From contig RPFO01000288.1 of NCBI GenBank assembly GCA_009746045.1, forward strand, positions 63,552-127,551: DNA of 64,000 nucleotides, read 5' to 3'. Source of the DNA: Mesostigma viride (Eukaryota > Streptophyta > Mesostigmatophyceae > Mesostigmatales > Mesostigmataceae). This document shows, in pieces, positions 51,108 through 60,961 of this stretch. Numbering within the stretch: the stretch's first letter is position 1; each line of letters begins with the position of its first letter. A program made the position numbers and the translations under genes. The notes beneath the pieces are model-generated. The model saw only the letters and a list, made by a program, of their open reading frames with translations. It searched no databases and was not told the origin of the DNA.

Positions 51108-52061
51108 ATGACAAAGCAGTTCCGTGTGTCGCCGGACGCCCGCGACGTGCGCCTCAGCGTGCGTGCGGCGTCCGTGGTCCCGTTTAATTATTACGGCAAA
51201 GCGCGGCGAGAGACTCTACGCCGCATCGCGCTTATGCAGGGCTTGCGACCGTTCCGCAGCGCCACCCTGCGCGAGCTGGAGTGCAGCGTGTTCGCAAACC
51301 AGCGGGCCATCACCATACAGCGGTGGGTGAGGCGCAAGGTGCTGCCGTACGCACGCGCCAAGAGAACGATCGCTCGTCACCTGGCAGCGAGGGTGTCTAA
51401 CAAGGAGGACCCGATAACGATGGACGCGCTGCCGTCGAAAGAGAGAGTCTTCAAGTTCGTGCGTCCCACGCGGCAAGTGGTGGGGTTTGACGCCGTGCGG
51501 CTGGCGGAGTACATCGCGACGTCAGGGAGGTTCGAGGACCCCGCCACGCGTTTTCCGTTCACGGCGGTAGACCTGTGGCGTCTGGATAAGCAGGTGAGGG
51601 AGCTGGGGTTCCAGAGGCACTCGACGCTGTTTATATACCAGCACCCGGAGATAGTGGACGCGATACGCGAGCACGAGTCGCTAGTTGCCGGCATAGACAG
51701 GGTCGCGACCGAGCTGGTGTCTAGCATGATCGATATCGTGGGCGGAGAGAACGTGGACGCACAATCGCTGATGGCGGTGGCGACAGACTATATTCCCCAA
51801 TGGCGCGTCTACATGCGGCACTTGCGCGCGCTCGACGAGCACGCGAGCAAGGCGACGGCGCAGACGTGCGTGAACATGGTGAAGGCTGAGAGGGACGCGG
51901 CGGCCGCCTTGGGCGGCGAGGTGCCCGCGTACACGCTAGCGTGGCTGGCGGCTTCCATGGCATACCACACGCTGCACGACGCCGGGATCGGTTGCGATCA
52001 GCCGCTTGTGGACACGGGGGAGATGATCGTGTGCGCCATGTTGATACGCTCTTCCGCGTGA
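51108..52061 (+). CDS. IQ-motif protein with U-box-like domain
   Basis: 317 residues. An IQ-like helix (ITIQRWVRRKVLPYARAKR, 68-86) is followed by a U-box-like segment at about 97-163: EDPITMDALPS, then FDAVRLAEYIATSGRFEDPA and TRFPFTAVDLWRLDKQ. The DPIT...DPxTRxPFT pattern is how U-boxes and their viral relatives look; such domains bind E2 enzymes. The remainder is helical. AT-rich sequence (51020-51050) precedes the gene. Similar proteins occur in several NCLDV families. Confidence 0.6.
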   Translation: MTKQFRVSPDARDVRLSVRAASVVPFNYYGKARRETLRRIALMQGLRPFRSATLRELECSVFANQRAITIQRWVRRKVLPYARAKRTIARHLAARVSNKEDPITMDALPSKERVFKFVRPTRQVVGFDAVRLAEYIATSGRFEDPATRFPFTAVDLWRLDKQVRELGFQRHSTLFIYQHPEIVDAIREHESLVAGIDRVATELVSSMIDIVGGENVDAQSLMAVATDYIPQWRVYMRHLRALDEHASKATAQTCVNMVKAERDAAAALGGEVPAYTLAWLAASMAYHTLHDAGIGCDQPLVDTGEMIVCAMLIRSSA

Positions 52062-52153
52062 ACACGCAGCAGGGCCAGGCAACAGGCATTGAGGAGGAAC
52101 AAACGCGTTCGCGCTTCCGTGTGAGTCTAAATCGGCCCGGTTTATTAGATGCC

Positions 52154-52243
52154 ATGTCTACCAAGCTCATACCCGTGGACCTGGAGGAGGAGGAAGCGGG
52201 CTCGGGGGCGGCGTTTCGGCACCGGCCGTTCGGGGCGGTGTGA
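52154..52243 (+). CDS. Possible short upstream ORF overlapping the next start
   Basis: 29 codons (MSTKLIPVDLEEEEAGSG at the start), whose TGA stop shares its A with the next ATG. An upstream coding or regulatory role is possible; the evidence is weak. Confidence 0.25.
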   Translation: MSTKLIPVDLEEEEAGSGAAFRHRPFGAV

Positions 52244-53436
52244 TGGACAACGTCGAGTTCGTGGAAGACGACGACGGCGATTGGCCCGCGCAGGCGCCGC
52301 ACAGCGGACGCAAGCATAAGGGTGCGCCATACGCACTGGCTAAGAAGAAGGCGAGTGCGAAGGCGGACGAGGGCGAATTTTTTGAGTCCCTTGCCAACCC
52401 CAAAAAGTCCAAGTCATTCTTTGCGCCTCCATCTGCCCCGCCGGTAGCGGAGAACGACTTCACGTTTGACGGGTACGACGACGACGACGACGCGTACGAG
52501 GAGGACTTCGGCTTCGGGGCTGACGTGGTGGACGCCGAAGCCGTGATGCCCAAAAAGAGCCCCCAGCAGATACACGCGGAGAAGATGGAGATCCTGCACA
52601 AGCTGCACCGCTACAAGGAGAAAGGGTTTTCCGTGCCAGCGTTCGACATGCGGTCGGACATTGACGAAATGCGGTTCGAGTTCGACAAAGTATCGCGGTC
52701 GGTAGAGTCCAGGCACGCCGTCAACACGATGCGGCAGATGCTGGTGGCCACTACGTCCGCCATTCAGTTCTTTAACACACGGTACGACCCTGTGGGCCTG
52801 CGCCTGGACGGATGGTCCGAGAGCATTCTGGCAAACATATCCGACTACGACACTGTGTTCGAGAGACTGTACGACAAGCATCGCCACCGCGTGGCCATGC
52901 CCCCTGAGATCGAGCTGATGCTGATGATGGGGGGTTCGGCCATGATGTTTCATATGTCGGCGTCGTTTGCCAGCGCCGGACTGCCGTCCATGACGGAGAT
53001 CGCAAAGACCGACCCCGAGCTGATGAAAAGCCTTGTCAAGATGATGGTGTCCAAACAGGAGGCCGCGAATGCAGCGGCGCCTCCCAGACCCCCGTCCCCG
53101 GCCGCAAACGATGAAGAAGCGGGCGCTGCTGGCGGGTACGTGATGCGCGGCCCGGGGTTCTTCAGACCCGACATCCCCATCCCCGTGAACATGGACAGGG
53201 TCGTCAGGGAGGTCGTTCCGCCTGCCCCTCCTCCACCTGCCGCCGTGCAAGTAATTGACGACGAGGCTGGCGACAGCGGGGTCGAGGACGGGTCGGTGCG
53301 CGGGTGGGACAGCGATGTGCGCAAGGTGCAGGTGGACGCGGTAAAGAAGAAGGCCAAGAGGAGGTCTGGCGGCAAGAAGTCTCAGACGGCCGCATCGGCG
53401 ACCGACGACCCGTCACGGGTCACAATGGACCTATAA
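52243..53436 (+). CDS. NCLDV-conserved protein resembling DUF5767
   Basis: 397 residues from the ATG at 52243 (the frame also has a GTG three bases earlier). Acidic, low-complexity N-terminus; conserved core at about 110-245: KMEILHKLHRYKEKGFSVPA, FDMRSDIDEMRFEFDKV, DPVGLRLDGWSESILANISD, DYDTVFERLYDKH and PEIELMLMMGGSAMMFHMS. This core closely resembles, from memory, a virion-associated family shared by many giant viruses (DUF5767). The C-terminus is proline-rich, acidic, then lysine-rich. It is the strongest single marker of viral origin in the window. Confidence 0.72.
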   Translation: MDNVEFVEDDDGDWPAQAPHSGRKHKGAPYALAKKKASAKADEGEFFESLANPKKSKSFFAPPSAPPVAENDFTFDGYDDDDDAYEEDFGFGADVVDAEAVMPKKSPQQIHAEKMEILHKLHRYKEKGFSVPAFDMRSDIDEMRFEFDKVSRSVESRHAVNTMRQMLVATTSAIQFFNTRYDPVGLRLDGWSESILANISDYDTVFERLYDKHRHRVAMPPEIELMLMMGGSAMMFHMSASFASAGLPSMTEIAKTDPELMKSLVKMMVSKQEAANAAAPPRPPSPAANDEEAGAAGGYVMRGPGFFRPDIPIPVNMDRVVREVVPPAPPPPAAVQVIDDEAGDSGVEDGSVRGWDSDVRKVQVDAVKKKAKRRSGGKKSQTAASATDDPSRVTMDL

Positions 53437-54025
53437 GCGTTTCTGGTCTCAAGGGTGATGCTGCCCGATGCTCGTCGATGGTGGCCATAGGTCCTGCGAT
53501 CTTCTCATCCAACAGGACCTTATTGATACACGTGCCGTCCAACGTGTAAATTACCCCCAGCACTCGTCCAAAGTTGTCGAACCCTTGGCAGTGCAGTGTA
53601 AGGAACTTTTTGTTAGTGGTGTCGATCAGCGTCTGGATATCCTTGGAGGTCTTGACCATATCGTCGACGTCTAGTTTCACGTCTGTTGACAACTGTATCA
53701 GTCGGTTGCGCGCCTTGACTGCTGCCATGCGCGTGGTGTCGCGGTTGGGAGTATCGAGCCTGGGTGCGATTTCCGCGGCATCTATTCCCCAAAGTCGCAC
53801 GGTAAGCGTCGCTGGCAAGCTGGTCCACGGGCTCAGGAACGCGACCTTGACGGTGTCCCCGTCGTATGCTTTGACAACTTTGACGGGCGAAAATGCGTGC
53901 CCTTTAAAAGAGAACGGCTCAAGTTCGTGCAGCACCGCGTTTCTGAGGACCTCTTCCGGCTGTTTGTCCGGCTTAGGACCGCAATTGCATTGTATCTTTC
54001 TAAGCAGCATCTTCCCTATTCCCAT
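53420..54025 (-). CDS. Staphylococcal-nuclease-like (thermonuclease) protein
   Basis: Start taken at the internal ATG at 54025 (MGIGKMLLRKIQCNCG) because the AT-rich GTTTATTTTTGTCAGCATAT just upstream looks like a shared divergent promoter; a longer frame starts at 54067. Numbered on the longer frame: VKVVKAYDGDTVKVAF (D69, D71), RLWGIDAAE (R91, D96, E99) and DNFGRVLGVIYT (R168). These correspond to the SNase catalytic Arg-Glu-Arg and calcium-binding Asp residues, so activity is likely. Its end overlaps the preceding gene by 17 bases, tail to tail. Confidence 0.78.
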   Translation of the reverse strand: MGIGKMLLRKIQCNCGPKPDKQPEEVLRNAVLHELEPFSFKGHAFSPVKVVKAYDGDTVKVAFLSPWTSLPATLTVRLWGIDAAEIAPRLDTPNRDTTRMAAVKARNRLIQLSTDVKLDVDDMVKTSKDIQTLIDTTNKKFLTLHCQGFDNFGRVLGVIYTLDGTCINKVLLDEKIAGPMATIDEHRAASPLRPETLIGPL

Positions 54026-54070
54026 TTGAATGAAGCTCAGTTTATTTTTGTCAGCATATAATGACATTCG
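54026..54070. promoter_or_regulatory. AT-rich divergent promoter
   Basis: TTTATTTTTGTCAGCATATAATG lies between two divergently oriented genes. Placement is by composition and gene orientation only. Confidence 0.35.
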
Positions 54071-54397
54071 ATGAGGTGCTCAATGTCAACGCTGGCTGGT
54101 AGAAGATGCAGGAACAGTTGCGCGCACCAAACAGCCGCGTGTTCGGTTCACGTCTTATCTCGTGCCCGCACGGCGCATACAACAAGAGGCAAGAACGTAC
54201 TGGAGCATTACGGGTATCCTACATTGGAGAAGGCGATAGCCGAGAACCGCGAGCCCACGCCGAAGGAGTTGCGCGTGCACAACAAGAAATTGAAACGTTG
54301 GATAAGGGACCATCGGAAGGAGGCGAAAGAGGGGCCTCCTCCGTCCCCGGCTTGGATTTTGGAATTCGGCAATCGTCTTCTTCACTTAAAAACGTAA
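54071..54397 (+). CDS. Small zinc-module protein
   Basis: 108 residues. N-terminal module C3-x9-C13-RNS-C17-x6-C24-x2-H27 (MRCSMSTLAGRRCRNSC), matching the module in the minus-strand gene at 59803-60447. The rest is basic and helical (KELRVHNKKLKRWIRDHRKE). Likely nucleic-acid- or protein-binding. Its 3' end overlaps the fibre-like gene from the other strand by 16 bases. Confidence 0.55.
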   Translation: MRCSMSTLAGRRCRNSCAHQTAACSVHVLSRARTAHTTRGKNVLEHYGYPTLEKAIAENREPTPKELRVHNKKLKRWIRDHRKEAKEGPPPSPAWILEFGNRLLHLKT

Positions 54398-55455
54398 TTA
54401 ATTGGAATTTGCTGCAGATTTATCGAGCAGAGAGCATAACCATGCATAAGTTCCAGCAAGTCTACATCCTCATTAGCCACCACAACTGCCTCAGGGGTTG
54501 ACATCGTATAGGGCGCGTATCCTGTGACCTGCGTCACACTTGATGTCGACCATATTGGACTCGAGGGTGCGGAGAAGGCCTCGCCCGTGGTGTTCATCCA
54601 TCGCACAATGCCGATATCTATCAGGCCGTACGCCCAATTCGCGTCAAATGCGAACGGATGCGACACGGTGACGGTGGTGGTTGTACCGCTACTATATACG
54701 GACGTTTGGGGGGAAGTGGGGTACGAAGACCCTGCTCCAATCATAAAAAAGTCGAGCGCTCCGTTGTGTTTGATGCTGATAGATATGCTATTGGGTCCCC
54801 TCCCGAGTGTTGGGTTCCAGAACTTTATCCTGACTGCAAACTCGCCAGGAAGTATCGCGGGAGTGTTTGTCGCTGGCACGATTATGAGGCGTTCATCCTG
54901 CAACGGCATGCGGGCATATCGGTCCACGCGCAGGCGCCTGTCGTTGTACCCTGTCGAGTCAAAGGCCCAAGAAGGAAACACGGGGTTCTCGGAGTCGTAA
55001 GCCGCCAACCTCTGCGTGTCAGCTGCGGCGATAATGGCGTTCACATCAGCCACCGTCTTGGCGACCAGCGAGTTTCGCACACTCTCTGTCAGCGTGAACA
55101 GAGGGGGCGTACCTGCCTTCAGCAAACTCGCGCGACTGGGAGTGACGTTTGCCACCGTCCAGTCAACGTCGGGCGGGTCTCGCATGTCTCTCGCTATCTC
55201 AAGATATGTGAGTCGATAGTCGCCGTCTATGGGATCGAACGCGTCGTCGCCGCTAACTTCAAAAAACGTCTCATACACGCCTCTAGTCGGGTTGAACACG
55301 TCGAATGCTAGCACGTCCTTACCGTACGCGTTCAGGCCGGCCTGAAATCTGGCCAGGTTACCGAGTGCGAACGGGTTGAGACCGAACATCTTTGTGTGAT
55401 CCGAGAACGTAATGGAGCCATTTACGTCAAGCCGGTCAACGTTCGAGACTGACAT
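54382..55455 (-). CDS. Fibre-like or virion-surface protein 3
   Basis: 357 residues. N-terminal MSVSNVDRLDVNGSITFSDH looks like a trimeric fibre repeat (DxLDVxGSITF). The C-terminal half is beta-rich, with SISISIKHNGALDFFMIGAG and VTVSHPFAFDANWAYGLIDI. Third of three minus-strand structural-type genes reading from 59736 downward. No enzyme motif. Confidence 0.5.
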   Translation of the reverse strand: MSVSNVDRLDVNGSITFSDHTKMFGLNPFALGNLARFQAGLNAYGKDVLAFDVFNPTRGVYETFFEVSGDDAFDPIDGDYRLTYLEIARDMRDPPDVDWTVANVTPSRASLLKAGTPPLFTLTESVRNSLVAKTVADVNAIIAAADTQRLAAYDSENPVFPSWAFDSTGYNDRRLRVDRYARMPLQDERLIIVPATNTPAILPGEFAVRIKFWNPTLGRGPNSISISIKHNGALDFFMIGAGSSYPTSPQTSVYSSGTTTTVTVSHPFAFDANWAYGLIDIGIVRWMNTTGEAFSAPSSPIWSTSSVTQVTGYAPYTMSTPEAVVVANEDVDLLELMHGYALCSINLQQIPINYVFK

Positions 55456-55524
55456 TTGCGGACACAGTAGTAAATGACATGTTTTGCGAGCAAATAACGA
55501 ACCCCAATCTCATTAGTGAATCAT

Positions 55525-56577
55525 TCAACTGTCAAACACAAAGATCGTCTTTTCAGGATCGGCAGATCCCAATACGCGTTTGTTTATCCTCAACTGTCCA
55601 TTGATTATGGTGAACCTATACCTAGTGTCGCCAGACCCCATTTCAAACGAGTCGGCTTCTGCCACCATCTTGCTAGTGCCAGGCCGTACGATAATATCAA
55701 CCGGCTGGGCAACCTGCGGAGTAGAGATTGTGATCGCCTCCGACCGGTTGTCATTCGCATGTGCGATTTCCAAAAAACCGTGCGGGTTGGTTGTCTCCTG
55801 TCCCGACTCGCCGCTGGGGAAAAACTTGACCGACGAGGTGGAACCGATCAACACGGCATCTCCCATCAACCGTAGCTGCCTGCCAGACTGGACGGACAGG
55901 TCGGCATTGGAGGTGCTGGACACAATTGCGCGTGTTGCGCTCGATCCCGTGCTGGCAAAGGAGGCATCGGCGCGCACCCCGATGTCGAGTGAGGCTGATT
56001 CGTACGTGTTGGTGGCTGCGTCGACCAGGTGCTTTCCCAGCGCGCGAATGGACGTACCGCCGCTAGCCGCCTTGCCGTCTCCGGGATACGTGTGCAGCTC
56101 GCCGACCGTCACAACGTGACCCGGCGTTCCGTCATTTACAAGCACGCTATTGCCTGATAACACAAGATCGCGTTTAGTCGATTGCACTAGTGTGTGATAA
56201 ACCGCAGTGTCATTTGTTGTGGGGTATTGATCAGCGTGAAGTCCTTGAAGCATCACAGACGTCGACCCAATTGTCGACGTTTTGAGACCGATTAATGTAT
56301 CGGCTTCTGAAGTTGTCGTTCCAATGGAACTCGCTGTGTACTTTTTTACTGCCACCCCCGTCTTGGTCTCAAAAGTGGTGTCATCCTCTCCAATGATGAG
56401 CTTTGCCCCCGTTGATCCTGATTGCAGCACGGGCCCTTCCGCCGTCTGGTCGAGCTTAAGAGCGCCGCGCTTTGTGCCGTCATCAGACACAGTGATGAGT
56501 TCCTTGGTCTGGATGGACCGGAAGTACAGCCGCCCCGTCGCGTTTTCGAGCGGAGGAGGCATTATGAGATCCGGCAA
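55525..56577 (-). CDS. Fibre-like or virion-surface protein 2
   Basis: 350 residues, beta-rich and Thr/Ser/Gly-rich: GRLYFRSIQTKELITVSDDG, KRDLVLSGNSVLVNDGTPG, SVQSGRQLRLMGDAVLIGST and a C-terminal RYRFTIINGQLRINKRVLG. Repeated short strands with conserved glycines are typical of trimeric tail-fibre or spike shafts. Neighbour of the long fibre gene, same strand, 49-bp gap. Confidence 0.55.
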   Translation of the reverse strand: MPDLIMPPPLENATGRLYFRSIQTKELITVSDDGTKRGALKLDQTAEGPVLQSGSTGAKLIIGEDDTTFETKTGVAVKKYTASSIGTTTSEADTLIGLKTSTIGSTSVMLQGLHADQYPTTNDTAVYHTLVQSTKRDLVLSGNSVLVNDGTPGHVVTVGELHTYPGDGKAASGGTSIRALGKHLVDAATNTYESASLDIGVRADASFASTGSSATRAIVSSTSNADLSVQSGRQLRLMGDAVLIGSTSSVKFFPSGESGQETTNPHGFLEIAHANDNRSEAITISTPQVAQPVDIIVRPGTSKMVAEADSFEMGSGDTRYRFTIINGQLRINKRVLGSADPEKTIFVFDS

Positions 56578-56626
56578 AGGTTTTCACACTAGCATCGATG
56601 AAAAAAACGGCCACCAAAGCACAGTC

Positions 56627-59600
56627 TTAGCGTTTGTTGTACACCTCCATGACAACGTCCACAGCGTCTGAGTCGATCGCGCCCAAAGAGTTGACAGTCA
56701 GACCGGCCGAGCCTGACGGGTCGTCGGAGGCTGGGAGTGGGTTGCCCAGGAGTGTGTCCGCCGCCATCGACCCCTGCGTCTTTACAATCTGGAGCGTCTC
56801 GTCGTCGGCGATTCGAAAACCGTAAGTGACTGTCAGCGGTTCCGAGTCGTATTCGTTGGCGTACCTGTACAACTGCGTGTCACGAATTTGCGCGACGGTC
56901 ATTATCGGGTTAGTGGTGTCTACAACGCGCCAGTTCTTGTATGCGACCGATATGGCAGCGCCGGATGTGTAAGTACGCCTTGAACCTATGAATAGCCCGC
57001 GATCAGATGCCGTTTGACTTTGCAAGGAGGCAACAGACACGATCTGAGAGGGGGATACATCATTCGTGGCAATAGTCCTCCACGGAGCCAGTGTCTTCTT
57101 TACGCCGTTAATAAACAGTTCCGGCGACGTCGGCCCCATGAGGATGCCGAGCACGAACTCGCGGCTGCCGACAACAGGGTACGCCGTCTCTGTGTACTTC
57201 AGACCGGTGGTGAGAAGGATGCGACCCCCGCGCCAGACCCACACGCTCACGTACGCGTCAACACTGTCAGGGTAGCCTATTGTGACAAGTTCCACCATGT
57301 CTACCGCGGTGTTAACGGAGCCGCTGATGTCGCAAGCAAACGGTGCCGTCATCGCTTCACCTTCCGCCCCAGAGTAACCACCGATGGCCGCCGATAGTGA
57401 CGTAATGGGCTTTACCACTCCAGTGTAAAGGATGTCGGAGCCAGCCCTGGCAACTGCGGCAGCGCTGTAAAAAGAAGTAAGGAAGCCGGTAAGACCGTAC
57501 TTGGTTTCAAAGTATCCGCCTTCGTGATGCGGTGGGATCGTGCCCGAGTACTCGAGTGCTAGGCTAGAAACGCTGTCGGGAGAAACGTGCGCCGTGGGCT
57601 GATTGGAGGTATATGCCGCAAGTTTCCACATGTGGGGCTCTGTCAAAGGAGCGGAGAGGGACTTGACCGGGAGAGAGCTCAGTAAGACGCCAGATCCGGG
57701 CGCCTTTCTTACACCACTGTCAATGACGCGTGAAAACATGATCTGGCCTCCCTTGACATGCCAGTACGAACCGCGGTAGTCTCCTTGCTCCTGCGTCACG
57801 TTCTTATTCCACGTGATGGATCTGTCGCACCACCTCTTGTTGACGAGTCCGTCGCCCATGACCGCCAACCCCGCACCGTCGGCATTAGAATTTGTCGGAG
57901 TGTGCACGACCTCGATGCGCACGTTGTCGTACTGAGCTAAGGCAAAACAGTATTCGGTTCCGCCAAATGTAAGTGACACCGGTTGCGCGATCTGGACATT
58001 TGGAATGGCAGAGTCTGCGCCTCTGATCACCAGTCGACGCACACCGTCGATGTACACCTCCACTGTGCTCAGGTCCGGGTCGGCATACACGGTCCTCTTA
58101 ATCATAAACCGATGCTCGAACCACTGGTCAGAGTTTGTCTCATCAGCTTCGGGCACGATGTTCGGGATGAGCGTGGACGCAATGGCGCCAGGCGTTCCGT
58201 AGTCCACGACGACCCCGATAGATCCGCCATCGAACACTTGCAACGAAAATCGCCCGTATGAAACCATCTGCCTAGACAGCCCGACAGCGTTAGACATGAA
58301 CTTCGCGTCAAAGCTGATCTGAAAAGAATTTGTAGGGAAGAAACTCGCAGTGGCCGATGCTCCTGATGGGGTGCCTATGGTTGGCTGGTTGACCAGTATC
58401 ACATGCTTTCCGTCAATATTGTGAATCAAGGTCCCTCCAAATGGGACCATCTCCACTGGGTCGTATCCCTCGTCTGAAGTGCTCATTGGGCTGTTGTTGT
58501 TGTTGAAGGTCCAGTTGGCGACGAGAGAAGTGGGCATGTTTGCCAGGTGCAGCTTCTTGTCCTCTATCAACACGTCAGTCGTCGTGGTGTTGACCGTCGT
58601 CAGGGTGCCGTCTACGCGCATGTCTCCTTGCACGTTGACGATGCCGCTCGCGGGGGCCAGGACCATGTCGCCAAGCAGAGTAGACACCTTCCCGCCAGAC
58701 CCGTCTGTGCTCTTCAACACGAGATCCTTAGCCACGTACACGTCCGTCTGTGCAGACAGAGACAGTGTGGGGTTGGTGGTGGAGATCATGGAGTCCTCGA
58801 ACCGCACGTGCTCAACGGCCACGCTGCTGCCATTCACGCTGGTGTCTCCCGTGATCCAGACGTTGCCTCCGACCGACGAGGTGGCGCCTCTTTTCCCCAT
58901 GACCGTGACCGCGTCAACAGAGTACAAGTGGGGCTTGCGAGTCTGCGATTGGTTGGAAATGGCCAAGTTCTCGACGGGCTCTGACTGCAGTACCGCCCTT
59001 GTGTCAGGGTCGCTACCGGGCGTTGCGATCTTAGGGGCCAAGACGATCGCAGAACCAGCGCCGATGCGCACCTCCCCCCGGCCGCTCTGTCCGCGCTGAT
59101 ACGCACTTGGGTGTCAGACCTGACCTCCATGTCGATGCCGGCCGAGTCGACGACGCCCCTCCACGCGGTCTTGCTGTTTGCATTTGCGTCAGTGAACCCG
59201 GACCCGGTGTCGCCGTACACTAGACCAAGCTTAAACTCCTTGTTCTCGCCCACGCCAGACGAGATGGTCCTCTCAGAACGCACGGCCACACAATCCGGGG
59301 ATGGGACACTCCCAAGGGTGTTTGTCACGACTACGGGGCGATGCGCGACGAACCTCGAGTCCTGCACAAGCACTTCGTCGCCGGCAGTGTGTCCCTCGAG
59401 CACCAGACGGTTGGTGGCCGCCTTCAAAAGGCTGTTTTGGGGCTCCGACGTGCTCGCGTCACGGGTGTAGTCGACGGACGCTAGATCGGCGTGCTCGGTC
59501 GAAAACGTCCCTTTGACGTACAGGTTGCCGTGGACGACCACGTTGTTATCCTCTAGCCCCGTCACCGGCAGCGAAGCGGCATCAGCGGCGTTGCCGTTGA

Positions 59601-59736
59601 TGACATTCGGCACAAGGTCGATGGTAGTGGATGAGGCCAGCACAAGGGAGCTGTTGCTCAGGCTGTCAGAGCATACCTGCTCTGTGTACAGCTGCCTCAG
59701 TCTGCCGGTGCCCAGGGTGGACAACAACGTCGTCAT
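56627..59736 (-). CDS. Long fibre-like protein with LamG/ConA-like domain, one frameshift
   Basis: Start chosen at 59736 (MTTLLSTLGTGRLRQLYTEQ). The first part has fibre repeats (NVVVHGNLYVKGTFSTEH, NRLVLEGHTAGDEVLVQDSR). At six C (59075-59080) the frame shifts into an 814-codon frame that continues GNVWITGDTSVNGSS, KDLVLKSTDGSGGKVSTLLG, then a concanavalin/LamG-like domain (LVANWTFNNN, FQISFDAKF, VEVYIDGVRRLVIRG) and a second, similar beta-rich part with PELFINGVKKTLAPWRT. Total about 1036 residues. Likely a virion-surface fibre able to bind glycans. The break sits in a C run and may be an assembly error. Confidence 0.6.
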
Positions 59737-59802
59737 AATATCTATGACTGTCAGATAGAAAAAATAAAGGCTGGAATAAACGTGCACATATTAATTTTTA
59801 AC

Positions 59803-60447
59803 GTATGTCGCCCAGGTCTTCCCATTGCGCGGTCAGATTAGGTGGCGACCGTGATAGTGGCCTGGGATACGTCGTGTCGCCGAGGTCCTCCCATGGCGCT
59901 GTTAGGCTAGGTGTTGAATCATCGCGTGGACGCTTGCGATTGACAGGCGAGTCGGGGGGGAAGGACCCATGAGTCCGGGCGTCATATTAAAATACTTGTC
60001 AATCACGTCTTGTGCGGTTAAGGGGTTCAGCCTCCTTGCCACACTGTCGACATTTATAGACTCGTCAAAATCAAGCTCTAAGCCGCGCGCTGGCCTGTAC
60101 CGCTTTCTTACACGAGGTTCGTCGTAGTCGTTCCGACGCGGCCTGTCGTACCTCATAGAGACATCACTGGGGTAAACGCCAAAGCACGTCGGCTCGTTAC
60201 ACTCGACAGGGCTCCCGTTTTTGTTTGTGCCTAAACCCTCCGTGTCCACAACTACAAACCGGCTGGTCGGCGAGCCCTCGCGGTCCACCCCGTTCATTCG
60301 CATCCCGTGCCAAGCACGTGACCGCCTGCGCGCTTCACCGGCTTGCCTAGTCCTTGCGCGGGAATGTACCGCGCAATACAAAGATCGTGGTCTACATGTG
60401 TTTTTACAGTTCTCCATTCTAGCGGTCAGTGCGCCGCACCGTGACAT
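59803..60447 (-). CDS. Zinc-module protein with repeated C-terminal WEDLGD motif, one frameshift
   Basis: Start at 60447 (MSRCGALTARMENCKNTC); the longer frame to 60510 lacks support. Module C-x8-C-KNT-C-x6-C-x2-H. The uninterrupted frame ends at 59902, but a shift in seven G (59954-59960) opens a better ending with a basic NRKRPRDD and two copies of LTAxWEDLGD before a stop near 59803. About 215 residues when read through. Function unknown; nuclear targeting is plausible. Confidence 0.5.
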
Positions 60448-60526
60448 GTAAGGCTTATACAACACATTGGGAATAAAAAAAAATTTATTTTTCGTCTTGA
60501 ATAATCGCAATTAAAGTAAGTCATAC

Positions 60527-60910
60527 TCAAGTTGGCACCGGCGCATGCACGACCGGCTTCTTGTACAGGTACGTGTAAGCAAGTATTCCGGCAATAAGAG
60601 CACCGGCAGCTAAAAAAAGCATGCCGCTGTTTCTCGTTTCTTCTCTTGCAATGTCACGCATTCTAGTCTCGAAGGCAACCTGCTGCCTTGCCAGCCTCTG
60701 TGCCTGTTCTGGCTGCGCCGGGCGTCGAGCAATCGCACTTGGCGGTGGCAGGAACGATTGTGAGTGTACGTTGATGGGCTCGCGTTCGCTGTCCGACGGC
60801 AGCGCCCGCTCCATGGACGGACCTGGCTGCGGTTGTGACGCCCCTTGTGTCTCGTCGTCCGCAGCAGGCGAGAACGAGAAAGCTTTTCCAAGAGGAGCCC
60901 CGCCGCTCAT
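60527..60910 (-). CDS. Tail-anchored membrane protein
   Basis: 127 residues. Proline/serine-rich N-terminus, short helix (AQRLARQQVAFETRMRDIAR), then a C-terminal transmembrane helix LFLAAGALIAGILAYTYLYK. The cytoplasmic part faces one side, as in small virion-membrane proteins. Function unknown. Confidence 0.6.
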   Translation of the reverse strand: MSGGAPLGKAFSFSPAADDETQGASQPQPGPSMERALPSDSEREPINVHSQSFLPPPSAIARRPAQPEQAQRLARQQVAFETRMRDIAREETRNSGMLFLAAGALIAGILAYTYLYKKPVVHAPVPT

Positions 60911-60961
60911 CGATATCCCTCACACGTAGCGAGAGACATTCGCCGCCGTGAAGGCGCGTTC

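Noticed and set aside
56627..59071. 814-codon frame as a separate gene
   Set aside because: The upstream 59736 frame runs into it at a C run with matching fibre repeats on both sides, so they are treated as one gene.
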